The position numbers and the translations under genes are program-made. Below, piece after piece: positions 1-8,385 of a stretch of DNA of 64,000 nt (positions within the stretch are counted from its first letter, which is position 1; each line of letters begins with the position of its first letter). Below the pieces are notes generated by a model that saw only the letters and a list, made by a program, of their open reading frames with translations, did not search any database and was not told the origin of the DNA. Source of the DNA: Nostoc sp. ATCC 53789. GTDB lineage: Bacteria > Cyanobacteriota > Cyanobacteriia > Cyanobacteriales > Nostocaceae. Location of the stretch: assembly GCF_009873495.1 (NCBI RefSeq), contig NZ_CP046703.1, forward strand, positions 1,736,001-1,800,000. Direction: 5' to 3'.

Positions 1-1201
1 CAAAGAAGTTATCGATGTGTCTAGGAAGCGCACCACCGCCGCTAATCATCTGCTTGACGTGTCCTCCTGTGGCTTCTCGCACCTTGGCATAAACTAGTCG
101 TTCTCCCAAGGCGTGGAGGGGTAATAAAGCCAATGCTTGGATCTTAGCTGCTAATCGTTCGATGGGTGAAGCATGAAGATTATTTAAATCCAATCCCTGA
201 GCAACTCGCCGCGCTTTAATATATTTGTCGCTAATGCCCAACAAAAAGTTAATTAGGCGTTGTTTTTTGGCTGGTTGTTCGCGGAACTGCTTTTGCACTC
301 CTTCATAAATCGATTCCCACAGACGGGGCACGCCCACCATATAATTAGGTTTAAATTGTCTCAAATCTCCTTTCACAGAACGCAAGTTGGTATAAATTTG
401 CGTGCAACCTTGAGATAGTAGGTAATATTCAACAGTCCGCTCGTAGCTATGCCACGAAGGTAGAATACTGAGAACAATGTCGCCCGCATTTGGTTGTAAT
501 ACTGTGCCAAAGGTGATCACTTGGTGCATCAAATTTTTATAAGACAGCATTACACCCTTGGGTTTACCTGTAGTGCCAGATGTATAAATTAGTGTTGCCA
601 AAGCATCACGATTTTGTTTAACTGGCACAAAATTATGATTTTTCCCAATTTCGATCAACTGTGCAAAATTCAGCACCTTTAGAGTTTCGCCCGTTGGTGG
701 TGCTTCATCCGAAAGTAAGATCGCAAACTGAATTGGTAAATCGTTGAGACGGTCTTGTAGTTTTTTAAGTGTCTTTAAATCCTCAACTACTATTGCCGTA
801 CTGCCGCTATTAGCGATGATAAACAGCAATTCTTCTTTTTCCGCTTGGGAACTACGCACCGCATCAACTGCACCAGCAGCCATTATGCCTTGATCGGCAA
901 TAAACCACCGGGGACTGTTGTCAGAAATTAAGGAAATGCGATCGCCTAGCTTCACTCCCAACGCCTGTAACCCAGCAGCAAATACAACTATTTGCTCCGC
1001 TAACTGTGTATAAGTAATCACAATTTCTGGTTTAGCGTGAGGACTGCGGAGGGCAACAATATCACCAAATCGTTGAGATGCCAAAGGCCAAACTTCTGGT
1101 AGCGATTCCACATTTGTGTAATCTACCAACCGCTTTAATGCCTCACGTTCTTGCTCACTGATGTTAGATAAAAAAGAAGACGCGGTTTGGGTTTTTGACA
1201 T
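1..1201 (-). CDS. Long-chain acyl-CoA / acyl-ACP synthetase (AMP-forming), 3' end outside the window
   Basis: Activates fatty acids to acyl-AMP and then to a thioester; cyanobacterial members mainly recycle free fatty acids onto acyl carrier protein. The reading frame starts at the ATG at 1201 (MSKTQTASSF) and runs about 400 codons to the window edge without a stop. The adenylate-forming signature YTSGTTGKPKGVML is visible at 548-589, followed by the family segment LPSWHSYERTVEYY and, near the edge, SGGGALPRHIDNFF. The full family length is about 600-650 residues, so roughly the first two-thirds is present. Acyl-CoA versus acyl-ACP specificity cannot be decided from the sequence. The upstream 260 bp are AT-rich and show no second gene. 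Confidence 0.9.
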   Translation of the reverse strand, partial: MSKTQTASSFLSNISEQEREALKRLVDYTNVESLPEVWPLASQRFGDIVALRSPHAKPEIVITYTQLAEQIVVFAAGLQALGVKLGDRISLISDNSPRWFIADQGIMAAGAVDAVRSSQAEKEELLFIIANSGSTAIVVEDLKTLKKLQDRLNDLPIQFAILLSDEAPPTGETLKVLNFAQLIEIGKNHNFVPVKQNRDALATLIYTSGTTGKPKGVMLSYKNLMHQVITFGTVLQPNAGDIVLSILPSWHSYERTVEYYLLSQGCTQIYTNLRSVKGDLRQFKPNYMVGVPRLWESIYEGVQKQFREQPAKKQRLINFLLGISDKYIKARRVAQGLDLNNLHASPIERLAAKIQALALLPLHALGERLVYAKVREATGGHVKQMISGGGALPRHIDNFF

Positions 1202-1461
1202 AACACCTTACCTAAATATCGTAAATTAATTGTTTTTCCAGTTTATTTTGTTATCCCGCTACAATAACCGTCCTTATTATCCACATTCCCTTCTGTGTAT
1301 AATAATTCCAGAAATTCCACGTTTATATTTACAAAAATTTATGTTAAAGTTAGTTTACATAGAGTGCAAGCAATAGATGGACTGAAGGTCAATCCTACAC
1401 ATAATATTATGTTTGCACCTCAAAACAGCAATCGCCTATTTTTCACAGGAGATGATTACCT

Positions 1462-1707
1462 ATGAATTTGATAGACGCTATACTGCTAACGCTGCTCAAT
1501 ATTACTATTTGCATAGCGTTTCCTAAGCTTGTAGCAATCTTTTTGGCTGATAAAATCAAACCTAATGGAGTGTCGCGTAACGGTTCAAAATTGCAAATAG
1601 CCAAAATTGAACTTACGAGTTTTCCTTATTGTACAGCGTACTCATTAACAGGGAGTCAATACTGCAAATTCAGTCCTGATTTTTGTTCCAAGTGTTCTCC
1701 AAATTGA
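1462..1707 (+). CDS. Small single-pass membrane protein, paralogue of the one at 10124
   Basis: An 81-residue protein with an AGGAG ribosome-binding site at 1448-1452, about nine bases before the ATG. Residues 2-28 form one hydrophobic helix (NLIDAILLTLLNITICIAFP), followed by K and a polar tail with several Cys. The first ~25 residues closely match the 54-residue protein at 10124 (MSLIDGILLTLLNTVACLAL), while the tails differ. Shared features are an LID start, an LLTLLN core and a PKL exit from the membrane. Function unknown. Because the two relatives sit on either side of the protease/NTPase operon, a membrane-associated accessory role is possible but unproven. The C-terminal half may have lost its original frame, as it is longer and less polar than in the paralogue. 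Confidence 0.55.
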   Translation: MNLIDAILLTLLNITICIAFPKLVAIFLADKIKPNGVSRNGSKLQIAKIELTSFPYCTAYSLTGSQYCKFSPDFCSKCSPN

Positions 1708-1971
1708 TGGATTGTTTGCCAAGTTGGAAAAATTTATTTTTTTCCAGCACCTATATTTTTGCATTCCAATTGATAGTTTATGTGTCTACTTATGCAAGCG
1801 ATGTCTACGATGAGCTACGCTAACGCTAATTCGATTATGATTGCTGAAACCCTTATGCTGTAAGTATTTATCATTTACACACAAGCTTATTGAACAGTAC
1901 GTACATAATTTCACAGTGCGATCGTGTCGTTCAGTAGCGATCCTATTTGATTTGTAAGAATTGCAACCCCC

Positions 1972-2004
1972 AGATCCCTGACTTCTTAAAGAAGTCGGGG
2001 ATCT
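1972..2004. repeat. Inverted repeat, 16-bp arms (AGATCCCTGACTTCTT)
   Basis: AGATCCCTGACTTCTT is followed by one base and a near-perfect inverted copy ending GGGGATCT. Such GACTTCTT/AAGAAGTC foldbacks are common dispersed repeats in Nostoc. The surrounding stretch 1708-2280 has no convincing gene. It also carries a short CTACGATGAGCTACGCTAACGC motif at about 1805-1826 that recurs in variant form near 14680. Confidence 0.75.
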
Positions 2005-2280
2005 TTGTTTCTCAGCAATGATTCAGGATGGCTATAAAGATTGCAAAAACCCGATACAATGGCATCTTTTGCCTTAATCAAAGAGTATTACTAAACCCGC
2101 TAAGACTGGAAATGCAAGGCTAAAAACTATTTGTAACTCTTAGGCTTCCACTACACCTTGGTTTCCTTGCCAGAGTTTAACTCAGTATAATTACTAATTG
2201 AAGTTAGAGTACATATATAACTAATATAACCATTAATATATTAATTGTTAAATCTATTACATGAGAGTCAAACAGCTTTA

Positions 2281-2385
2281 ACGCCCAAACAGCCGAAAGT
2301 TGGTCAGTTTATTAAGAAACTTCACAAACTTCTAGAATTGACCCAAGAAAAGTTTGCAGCAAGCATTGTTCGTAGTGAGCGATGA
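2281..2385 (+). pseudogene. Relic of an XRE-type helix-turn-helix regulator
   Basis: The frame 2281-2385 reads TPKQPKVGQFIKKLHKLLEL followed by TQEKFAASIVRSER and a stop. This matches the first helices of XRE-family DNA-binding domains, where LTQEKFA is the start of the helix-turn-helix. The recognition helix and the rest of the domain are missing, and no good start codon remains (the codon before Thr is TTA). It lies about 300 bp before the trypsin-co-occurring gene and may be a decayed regulator of that operon, which is inference. Confidence 0.45.
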
Positions 2386-2473
2386 ATCGCTTATAGCAAG
2401 ACTACAAACCTGATATATGCACCGGGCTATTTAGAGGATGTTTTAAAAGTTCCCTTATCGGTATCAAAAGTTC

Positions 2474-2551
2474 AGATCCCCCTAAATCCCCCTTAAAAAG
2501 GGGGACTTTAATTCCGGTTCCCCCCTTTTTAAGGGGGGCTAGGGGGGATCT
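2474..2551. repeat. Foldback repeat ending AGATCCCCC / GGGGGGATCT
   Basis: Inverted arms AGATCCCCCTAAATCCCCCT and its imperfect complement surround a second internal hairpin of CCCTTAAAAAGGGGG type. A relative with an inserted spacer is present at 44834-44955. This looks like a MITE-like dispersed repeat and has no coding capacity. Confidence 0.8.
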
Positions 2552-2678
2552 AGAAGTACTTAAAAGCACAACCAAACACTTTTAAAACAACCCCTTGAAG
2601 ATTATGTCCAAAAAACTTCGGCAAAATATCTTGATTGTTTACACATTCAACTATTAATTGAAAATCACAGGTTTTACC

Positions 2679-3020
2679 ATGATTCGGAAACAGATAACAG
2701 AATTTTCTCTAGAAGATGGCACAACGTTTTTAGCTGAGGTTGATGAGCCAGAAAATAGCAATTCTCTTGTACGTGTTGCCAGACCAGATGCTGGGCAAAT
2801 AGTAGTTGAAGCTAAAAAGAAATTTGATGAAGTATTGGATCAAATACAACCTGTAGCTTCAGCAATTATCACCAAACTGAGTAAGCTTAATACACCTGCC
2901 GATGAGGTAGAGGTGAAATTTGGTATTAAGTTAAATGCTGTTGCGGGTGCAATTTTCACTTCTGTAGGTGGTGAGGCTAACTACGAAATTACCTTGAAAT
3001 GGAAGCAAGACAAGGCATAG
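2679..3020 (+). CDS. Trypsin-co-occurring domain protein (CU044_2847-like)
   Basis: A 113-residue protein read from the ATG at 2679 (MIRKQITEFS); an in-frame TTG at 2658 is less likely because CACAGG lies at 2665-2670, well placed for the ATG. The pattern is that of the small family repeatedly found next to trypsin-like proteases in bacterial conflict loci: an N-terminal β-rich half (TTFLAEVDEP), a central helix (KKKFDEVLDQIQPVASAII) and a C-terminal strand pair with the family hallmark VEVKFGIKLNAVAGAIFTS, ending in ANYEITLKW. It is the first gene of a five-gene operon, and the protease starts 6 bases after its stop. Known members are thought to be partners or regulators of the protease; the molecular activity is unknown. 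Confidence 0.8.
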   Translation: MIRKQITEFSLEDGTTFLAEVDEPENSNSLVRVARPDAGQIVVEAKKKFDEVLDQIQPVASAIITKLSKLNTPADEVEVKFGIKLNAVAGAIFTSVGGEANYEITLKWKQDKA

Positions 3021-3026
3021 TAACGT

Positions 3027-3914
3027 ATGGCATCGATTGCAGATAATTATATTCCAGCTTTTAGATCAGCGATCGCTCGGATTTTTCATCCGAATGGTGC
3101 GGTAGTTGGTGTAGGTTTTTTAGTATCAGAGCGAAGTCAAAATTATATCCTGACATGCGCTCATGTTGTTACCTCGGCTCTATCTTTACCAGAAGATATA
3201 GTTGAAACTCCTAGTCATGATATTTACTTAGATTTCCCGCTAATTACATCGGGGCAAAAACTAAAAGCTAAAGTTGTTTTTTGGCAACCTGTTATCAACA
3301 ATGTATCAACCTCCGAACCTGAAGATATTGCCGGGTTGCAAATCGAAGGGCAGTTAACTCATGAAGCCCAACCTATCAAGCTAATCTCAGCCAGTAACGT
3401 TTGGGGGCATCCTTTCCGCATATTTGGTTTTCCTCACGGACACAATGATGGCGTTTGGTCTACGGGAGTTTTGCGAGACGGGCAAGGAAAGGGATGGGTG
3501 CAATTGGAAGATAGTAAGGTAACTGGCTACAGGATAGAACCGGGCTTTAGTGGTGCGCCTATATGGGATGAAACCCTTGCAGGAGTAGTTGGTATGGCTA
3601 TAGCGGCGGAGAAACAGCGAGAAGATATTAAGACTGCTTTCATGATTCCGGCGGACGTATTGAGCAAAGCATGGGATGAAATAACCTTGCCGATTTCATC
3701 AAATGCACATATTCAAAATAGCCCCAGCCGGGTACAACAACTCAAAATTAAGACTTTGCAACAACGCTTTGAGGTTCTAAGCAGTGACTACGAAGCAGCT
3801 TACAACCAGCTTAACTATACACTGGCGGCAAGCGATCGCAATATCATTCAACGCCAAATCAACACCATACTCCAAGAACTCGGTCGAGTAGAAAGCGAAC
3901 TTAATGCCATTTAA
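3027..3914 (+). CDS. Trypsin-like serine protease with C-terminal helical adaptor module
   Basis: A 295-residue chymotrypsin-fold protease without a signal peptide, so probably cytoplasmic. The triad is visible: His46 in LTCAHVV, Asp100 in EPEDIAGLQI and Ser175 in EPGFSGAPIWD. The protease domain spans about residues 9-215. Residues 247-295 form a separate helical, charged module containing NQLNYTLAASDRNIIQRQIN and ending ESELNAI. This module matches the N-terminus of the next protein in the operon, pointing to direct docking of protease and NTPase. The gene follows the trypsin-co-occurring gene by 6 bp and precedes the NTPase by 5 bp. Family knowledge suggests the protease is the effector or processing enzyme of an NTPase-controlled conflict system; the substrate is unknown. 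Confidence 0.88.
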   Translation: MASIADNYIPAFRSAIARIFHPNGAVVGVGFLVSERSQNYILTCAHVVTSALSLPEDIVETPSHDIYLDFPLITSGQKLKAKVVFWQPVINNVSTSEPEDIAGLQIEGQLTHEAQPIKLISASNVWGHPFRIFGFPHGHNDGVWSTGVLRDGQGKGWVQLEDSKVTGYRIEPGFSGAPIWDETLAGVVGMAIAAEKQREDIKTAFMIPADVLSKAWDEITLPISSNAHIQNSPSRVQQLKIKTLQQRFEVLSSDYEAAYNQLNYTLAASDRNIIQRQINTILQELGRVESELNAI

Positions 3915-3919
3915 ATGCA

Positions 3920-5578
3920 ATGAAAAATTCTTCAGATTTCCGAAAGAAGTATCTTGAGCAGCTAATAGCCCGTTTAAAAAGTGACATTGAAAGTATCAGC
4001 GACCAAATAGGATGGACGGTTAATGATGTAGATAGAAATAAATTACAAAGGCAACTTGATAATAAATTTGAGGAAATAAAAAAAGCTGATTCAGAGTTAA
4101 ACCAGCTAAATCAAGAAACTCTAGAGCAAGTTGATCCTGATAAAATACCATTCACTAATCGGGATGCTGCAATAACTGAAATTACAGCAAATAATTCTCC
4201 TACTTATCGTCTGATAACGGCTCCTAAAGGTTACGGAAAAACAGCATTTCTCAAACAGATCCAGAAGCGCTTTCAAGAATTACAATGGTGTTGCGCTTAT
4301 GCTTCCATGTCTGGCGATCAAAGTATTGAAGACTTAGAAAAGGAATTAGCTATTTCTCTCAATCTTCAGATTCAAGAAGGAAATGATTTGCCTTGGGGAG
4401 AACGCTTAGGTTTATTATTACATAGAAATTGGGCTAAATGGCAATCGCAGGGACAGAAAGGTATTGTACTACTAATCGATCTGGATGGAAATGCCCCACA
4501 AAAACAACGTTTAAACGAAATTTTTGATCAACTTAAAGAATTGGGATGGAGAATTGAAAAGTGTTTGAAAGAACTACAATTTTTTAAAGATAATTCCAAG
4601 AGTCTTCGAGTTGTAATTGCAGCCAGATGTCTTACCGATCTTCCCTCAGATCGAATTTTTCCTAAACTAATACTTTCGCCTTTTAATTGGGAAGTAATTC
4701 AGGATACCGCAACAAAATATCTCAAGCCGATTGAGATGACTTCTGAAAGTCTTGCACTACTAGCAGGACACTTATTGTATTTAACTGGCGGACATCCAGG
4801 GGGAATTGCTGAAGCGCTAAAAGATTATCGAGGTGGTGGTTACACAGTTAATTTATTTTTAAAAAATTATGGAAGTAAATTATGGGAAAGAACCCTGAAA
4901 CATTGTAGAGATCAGATTAAAGAAAGCTTGACTAAAGAAAATAATCATCTCTATGAATCTATTGAAAAACTGAGTATATTTCCCATACTAAATGGTAATT
5001 GGATATTAAAGGAAGCCGTTAGAAGATTTCAGTTACCTTTCAGTGATGATAGTTTTAAATTAAATGCTGAACTGACAAAGACATCTATTTTTACTCGTGA
5101 CAAAACGATTATCAAAGATGGAATGACCCGTCGGCTGCTAGTTATTGGTCTACTTCGAGAAAGTTCGCCTGATAGCTTTCAAAAGCTTTGTAGCGAAGCG
5201 GCTCAAATTTGCTGGGAATATGTTCACGAGCTTAAATCCAAGAATGATTCTGCGGTGGCAGGAACTTGGTCAATGCAGTATTTTTTTCAAAGCCTTCAGC
5301 AACATGCTGGATTTATCAATTGTGGTGGCGATAGTTTAGCTTATAGACAAGAACTTCGCAGAACTTTCTTTGACGAAACTGTTGAAGAAACTATTGGAAT
5401 ATTCCGCAATACAGACCGAGAGCAAACCCATGAATTTCTGTCTACGCTTAAATCTGAAGTAGAGCATGACTGGGAATTTCAATTTCTTGTCAATTACTAT
5501 CTCCACAATGACGAATATAATGATACGCCCTATAGATGTTTAATTCATAAGCTTGATGAAGCTATTCAAAATAATTAA
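3920..5578 (+). CDS. STAND-like P-loop NTPase with N-terminal helical adaptor module
   Basis: A 552-residue protein. Residues 9-63 are a helical adaptor-like module (SDQIGWTVNDVDRNKLQRQL, then SELNQL) homologous to the C-terminus of the upstream protease. Residues 101-108 are the Walker A motif APKGYGKT and 182-188 the Walker B IVLLIDLD; a later LRVVIAARC resembles sensor 1. The rest is helical with no recognisable repeats. STAND-type ATPases act as nucleotide-dependent switches that release or recruit an effector, so this protein is a likely direct controller of the protease. The ATG lies 6 bases after the protease stop. No membrane segment is seen. Base composition is AT-rich relative to the housekeeping genes in the window, which fits accessory DNA. 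Confidence 0.8.
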   Translation: MKNSSDFRKKYLEQLIARLKSDIESISDQIGWTVNDVDRNKLQRQLDNKFEEIKKADSELNQLNQETLEQVDPDKIPFTNRDAAITEITANNSPTYRLITAPKGYGKTAFLKQIQKRFQELQWCCAYASMSGDQSIEDLEKELAISLNLQIQEGNDLPWGERLGLLLHRNWAKWQSQGQKGIVLLIDLDGNAPQKQRLNEIFDQLKELGWRIEKCLKELQFFKDNSKSLRVVIAARCLTDLPSDRIFPKLILSPFNWEVIQDTATKYLKPIEMTSESLALLAGHLLYLTGGHPGGIAEALKDYRGGGYTVNLFLKNYGSKLWERTLKHCRDQIKESLTKENNHLYESIEKLSIFPILNGNWILKEAVRRFQLPFSDDSFKLNAELTKTSIFTRDKTIIKDGMTRRLLVIGLLRESSPDSFQKLCSEAAQICWEYVHELKSKNDSAVAGTWSMQYFFQSLQQHAGFINCGGDSLAYRQELRRTFFDETVEETIGIFRNTDREQTHEFLSTLKSEVEHDWEFQFLVNYYLHNDEYNDTPYRCLIHKLDEAIQNN

Positions 5579-5592
5579 CTCAGGAGCCTATT

Positions 5593-8385
5593 ATGTCTGA
5601 AATAGATAAATTAGAGTTTGTTGGTCGTGAAGAACATCTAAATCGAATTATTACCCTTGTTCAAAAGGCTAATACACTGCACGTTGTTTTGGTGGAGGGT
5701 AGAGGCGGAATTGGCAAAACTTGGTTGCTTAATGAATTACAAAACCGCCTTAACCAAATAAATATCGGAACCAGTGAAATTATTGATTGCGATACTCCTG
5801 TTTTTAATGATGCAGAAGATTTATGCACTCAAATCGCCAAGCAATTGTATGATAATACATATCACGAATGGCTGCTCCGGTTACGACAACTACGAGAAGA
5901 TGAAAACCACCTCAGTCAAACTGCATACCAAGAAGAACGCAGACAACTTGAAAAGTTTTTAGTCGATGAAATTAATCGAAAATCTAAACAAAAGAGATTA
6001 GTATTTTTAATTGATACAGTTGAGAAGTTAGGACAAGCAGAGGGAAGAACGGAAGTTTGGGAATATATTGGTAATCTATGCCAGCAACTAGATAACGCCG
6101 TATTGATTTTAGCAGGTCGCCCTAGTATTGCTCGTCAAATTTTGGAAAAGTCGTTCACAGAAGCAGAAATAACCTATTTGGAGTTAAATGAATTTACTAA
6201 TGAAGATGTACAGACATACATTCTTTCCAAAGAGGAGCAACTTCATTTTAGTCTTGGGAAAGACTTAGTTCAAAAGATTATAGTTCTTTCTGGTGGTAGC
6301 CCCATTATGATTGAATTTGGAGTAGAGTATGCTTATCGAGAAGTTATTCCAGATTGGTTAGAGACTGAAGATATAGAAACTATTCCAGCCAGATTGGAAA
6401 AAACGGGTGGATTTGAAGCTGAGATGGTTCGACATATTACGCAGCTTCGGACATCAATGGATAGGCTAACCCTCTTACTTTCACGTATTTATCCATTAGA
6501 TAGTTCTGATATTGCTAATCTATTAGAACTATCGATAGAAGATGCTAAAAAATTATTTATTGATGCTCAGAGCTACTTTTTTATCAAACCAGTAATGAGT
6601 GGTAATCAAATATCATTACATGATATTGTGCGAGACTTAGTTAATAAATTTGTATGGTCAGATATTGACCCAGATTTAGAATGGAGAAAACGAGATAGTC
6701 GTATTGCTGCCAAATATTTTGAGAAAAAAGATTATCAGCTAGGGCCGCAGAAAAGGATATTGGAGGTTCAACTTTACTCTGATAATTCTAATAAAGCCGC
6801 TAATATTGAGTTTCTAATTGAAGAGTTTAAACAGCTACGAGAATTCAATACAATGCGATGGCTATGGAATGCTTTATACGCTGACCCAACTATCGGCTTT
6901 GAAACTTGGCATGAAGTTACTAATACGATCCGCAGTCAATCAAAGAAATTCAGCTTTGTTAATCAATTATTGGCAGTTGTAAAACAATTTGAAAAAGAGC
7001 TAAATTTCGACCAAAGATTTAAATTGATTATTTTTGAAGCAAAGCTTGTCCACGCCCTAAAAGATAAGGGTACAACAGAAAATGAGGTGAGAAAATTAGA
7101 GGCTATGTTAGCTGAGAAATCTTCTAATTCTTCTCATCAACCAGACCTTTGCAATGTCTTGGGAATGCTAAATGCTAAGTTGCATCTTTATGATGAAGCT
7201 TTGAAATATCAGCAAAAGTGTTTATCTCTAGTTCAAGGTAAAAAGCTAGCATCTGCTATTCCGGGTGTGGCGAACCAAGTTGGTTATCTGTATCGACAAC
7301 TAAACAATTTTAACGAAGCTGAAAAATATTACAAACTAGGTTGGGATGCTGCTATGGAAGTTGACACTCCTAACAAAGGCTTAACTCAAGTTATGGCTAG
7401 TATTCAGAATAACTTGGGATATTTATACGGACTCCAAAAAAATTATATCAAGTCTGAACAGTGCTTTAAGGCTGCTATTGATATGTGGTCGAGTGTGGAG
7501 ACTGAACGCGAAATTGCCAATGCCGAAATTGCCTCTGCGACTATTTCGGTAAATGAGGGAAACTATGTTAAAGCTAAACAGTTACTTGAACGAGCGTTAA
7601 GCCGTTGCAACAATGAGGAAGATGATAATCGAATATTGTGTAGGGCATACTTTCATTTAGGCTTAAATCAGTGGTTTAGTGCCGAGGTAGTAAATGAAGC
7701 TGTTTGGGATGTAACACAGGTAAAGTGGGATTTAGATGTGCTAAGTCAGGCTCAAGATGCTTTAGAAAAAAGCCTGAAACTGGCAGAAAAATACGGACTG
7801 GAAGAGGAATTGCCTGGAATTTGGCACCAAACGGCCAGTGTTTACTGGCATCTTGGGTTTCAAAAGTGCGATCGCTCTTTGCAAGAACAAGCTCTCAAAC
7901 TCAACGATCGCTCTTACCACACTAGTCTAGAGTACAATGACAGGCGGTATGCCATCGATAGCCTGGTAGGGAAAGCAGAGTTTGATTATTATGCAAAAGC
8001 TTATGAGCATATTTCCGATTATGCACGAGAACTTAGCGATCGCTTCCAGCCATATCAAAATACCTATCAACTGTACTTTGGTAGGATGTTACGGATAGAA
8101 GGTGATGTGGCATTTCAACAGGCGAACTACGATCTTGCCTTTGCAAAATATGCTCAAGGCATACCCCAAATCTTCCAGGATGGAGGTTTTGGCCCCTATT
8201 CAATCCAACATGAGTTAAATCTGCTGCAAAAGAAAATCGAACGTTTGCCTATAGAACTTTCTAAAACCCTAATCCAGCAACTCAAACATCAGTGGCAAGA
8301 TAATAAAGCTCTCAAAGAATGGTGCGATCAACAAATGTTTTTGACTAGAATCCGTGCAACAAAACAGCCATCTTCTCATGCTTAG
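5593..8385 (+). CDS. STAND NTPase with TPR-like C-terminal repeats
   Basis: A 930-residue protein with a CAGGAG ribosome-binding site at 5580-5585. After a short VGREEHLNRI start typical of AAA/NB-ARC-like modules comes Walker A EGRGGIGKT (35-43), Walker B RLVFLIDTVE (135-144) and a sensor-like VLILAGRP. A winged-helix-like middle region follows. From about residue 510 onwards the sequence is tetratricopeptide-like (for example NVLGMLNAKLHLYDEALKYQ and NNLGYLYGLQKNYIKSEQCF). The architecture is that of a signal-sensing STAND ATPase in which the superhelical repeats detect an unknown ligand. It is the fourth gene of the operon, and its stop overlaps the ATG of the radical SAM gene by 8 bp, arguing for coupled translation. 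Confidence 0.85.
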   Translation: MSEIDKLEFVGREEHLNRIITLVQKANTLHVVLVEGRGGIGKTWLLNELQNRLNQINIGTSEIIDCDTPVFNDAEDLCTQIAKQLYDNTYHEWLLRLRQLREDENHLSQTAYQEERRQLEKFLVDEINRKSKQKRLVFLIDTVEKLGQAEGRTEVWEYIGNLCQQLDNAVLILAGRPSIARQILEKSFTEAEITYLELNEFTNEDVQTYILSKEEQLHFSLGKDLVQKIIVLSGGSPIMIEFGVEYAYREVIPDWLETEDIETIPARLEKTGGFEAEMVRHITQLRTSMDRLTLLLSRIYPLDSSDIANLLELSIEDAKKLFIDAQSYFFIKPVMSGNQISLHDIVRDLVNKFVWSDIDPDLEWRKRDSRIAAKYFEKKDYQLGPQKRILEVQLYSDNSNKAANIEFLIEEFKQLREFNTMRWLWNALYADPTIGFETWHEVTNTIRSQSKKFSFVNQLLAVVKQFEKELNFDQRFKLIIFEAKLVHALKDKGTTENEVRKLEAMLAEKSSNSSHQPDLCNVLGMLNAKLHLYDEALKYQQKCLSLVQGKKLASAIPGVANQVGYLYRQLNNFNEAEKYYKLGWDAAMEVDTPNKGLTQVMASIQNNLGYLYGLQKNYIKSEQCFKAAIDMWSSVETEREIANAEIASATISVNEGNYVKAKQLLERALSRCNNEEDDNRILCRAYFHLGLNQWFSAEVVNEAVWDVTQVKWDLDVLSQAQDALEKSLKLAEKYGLEEELPGIWHQTASVYWHLGFQKCDRSLQEQALKLNDRSYHTSLEYNDRRYAIDSLVGKAEFDYYAKAYEHISDYARELSDRFQPYQNTYQLYFGRMLRIEGDVAFQQANYDLAFAKYAQGIPQIFQDGGFGPYSIQHELNLLQKKIERLPIELSKTLIQQLKHQWQDNKALKEWCDQQMFLTRIRATKQPSSHA

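Noticed and set aside
1343..1361. HLR1-like site upstream of the small membrane protein
   Set aside because: The second half TTTACATA is good, but the first half matches only about five of eight positions at the required spacing.
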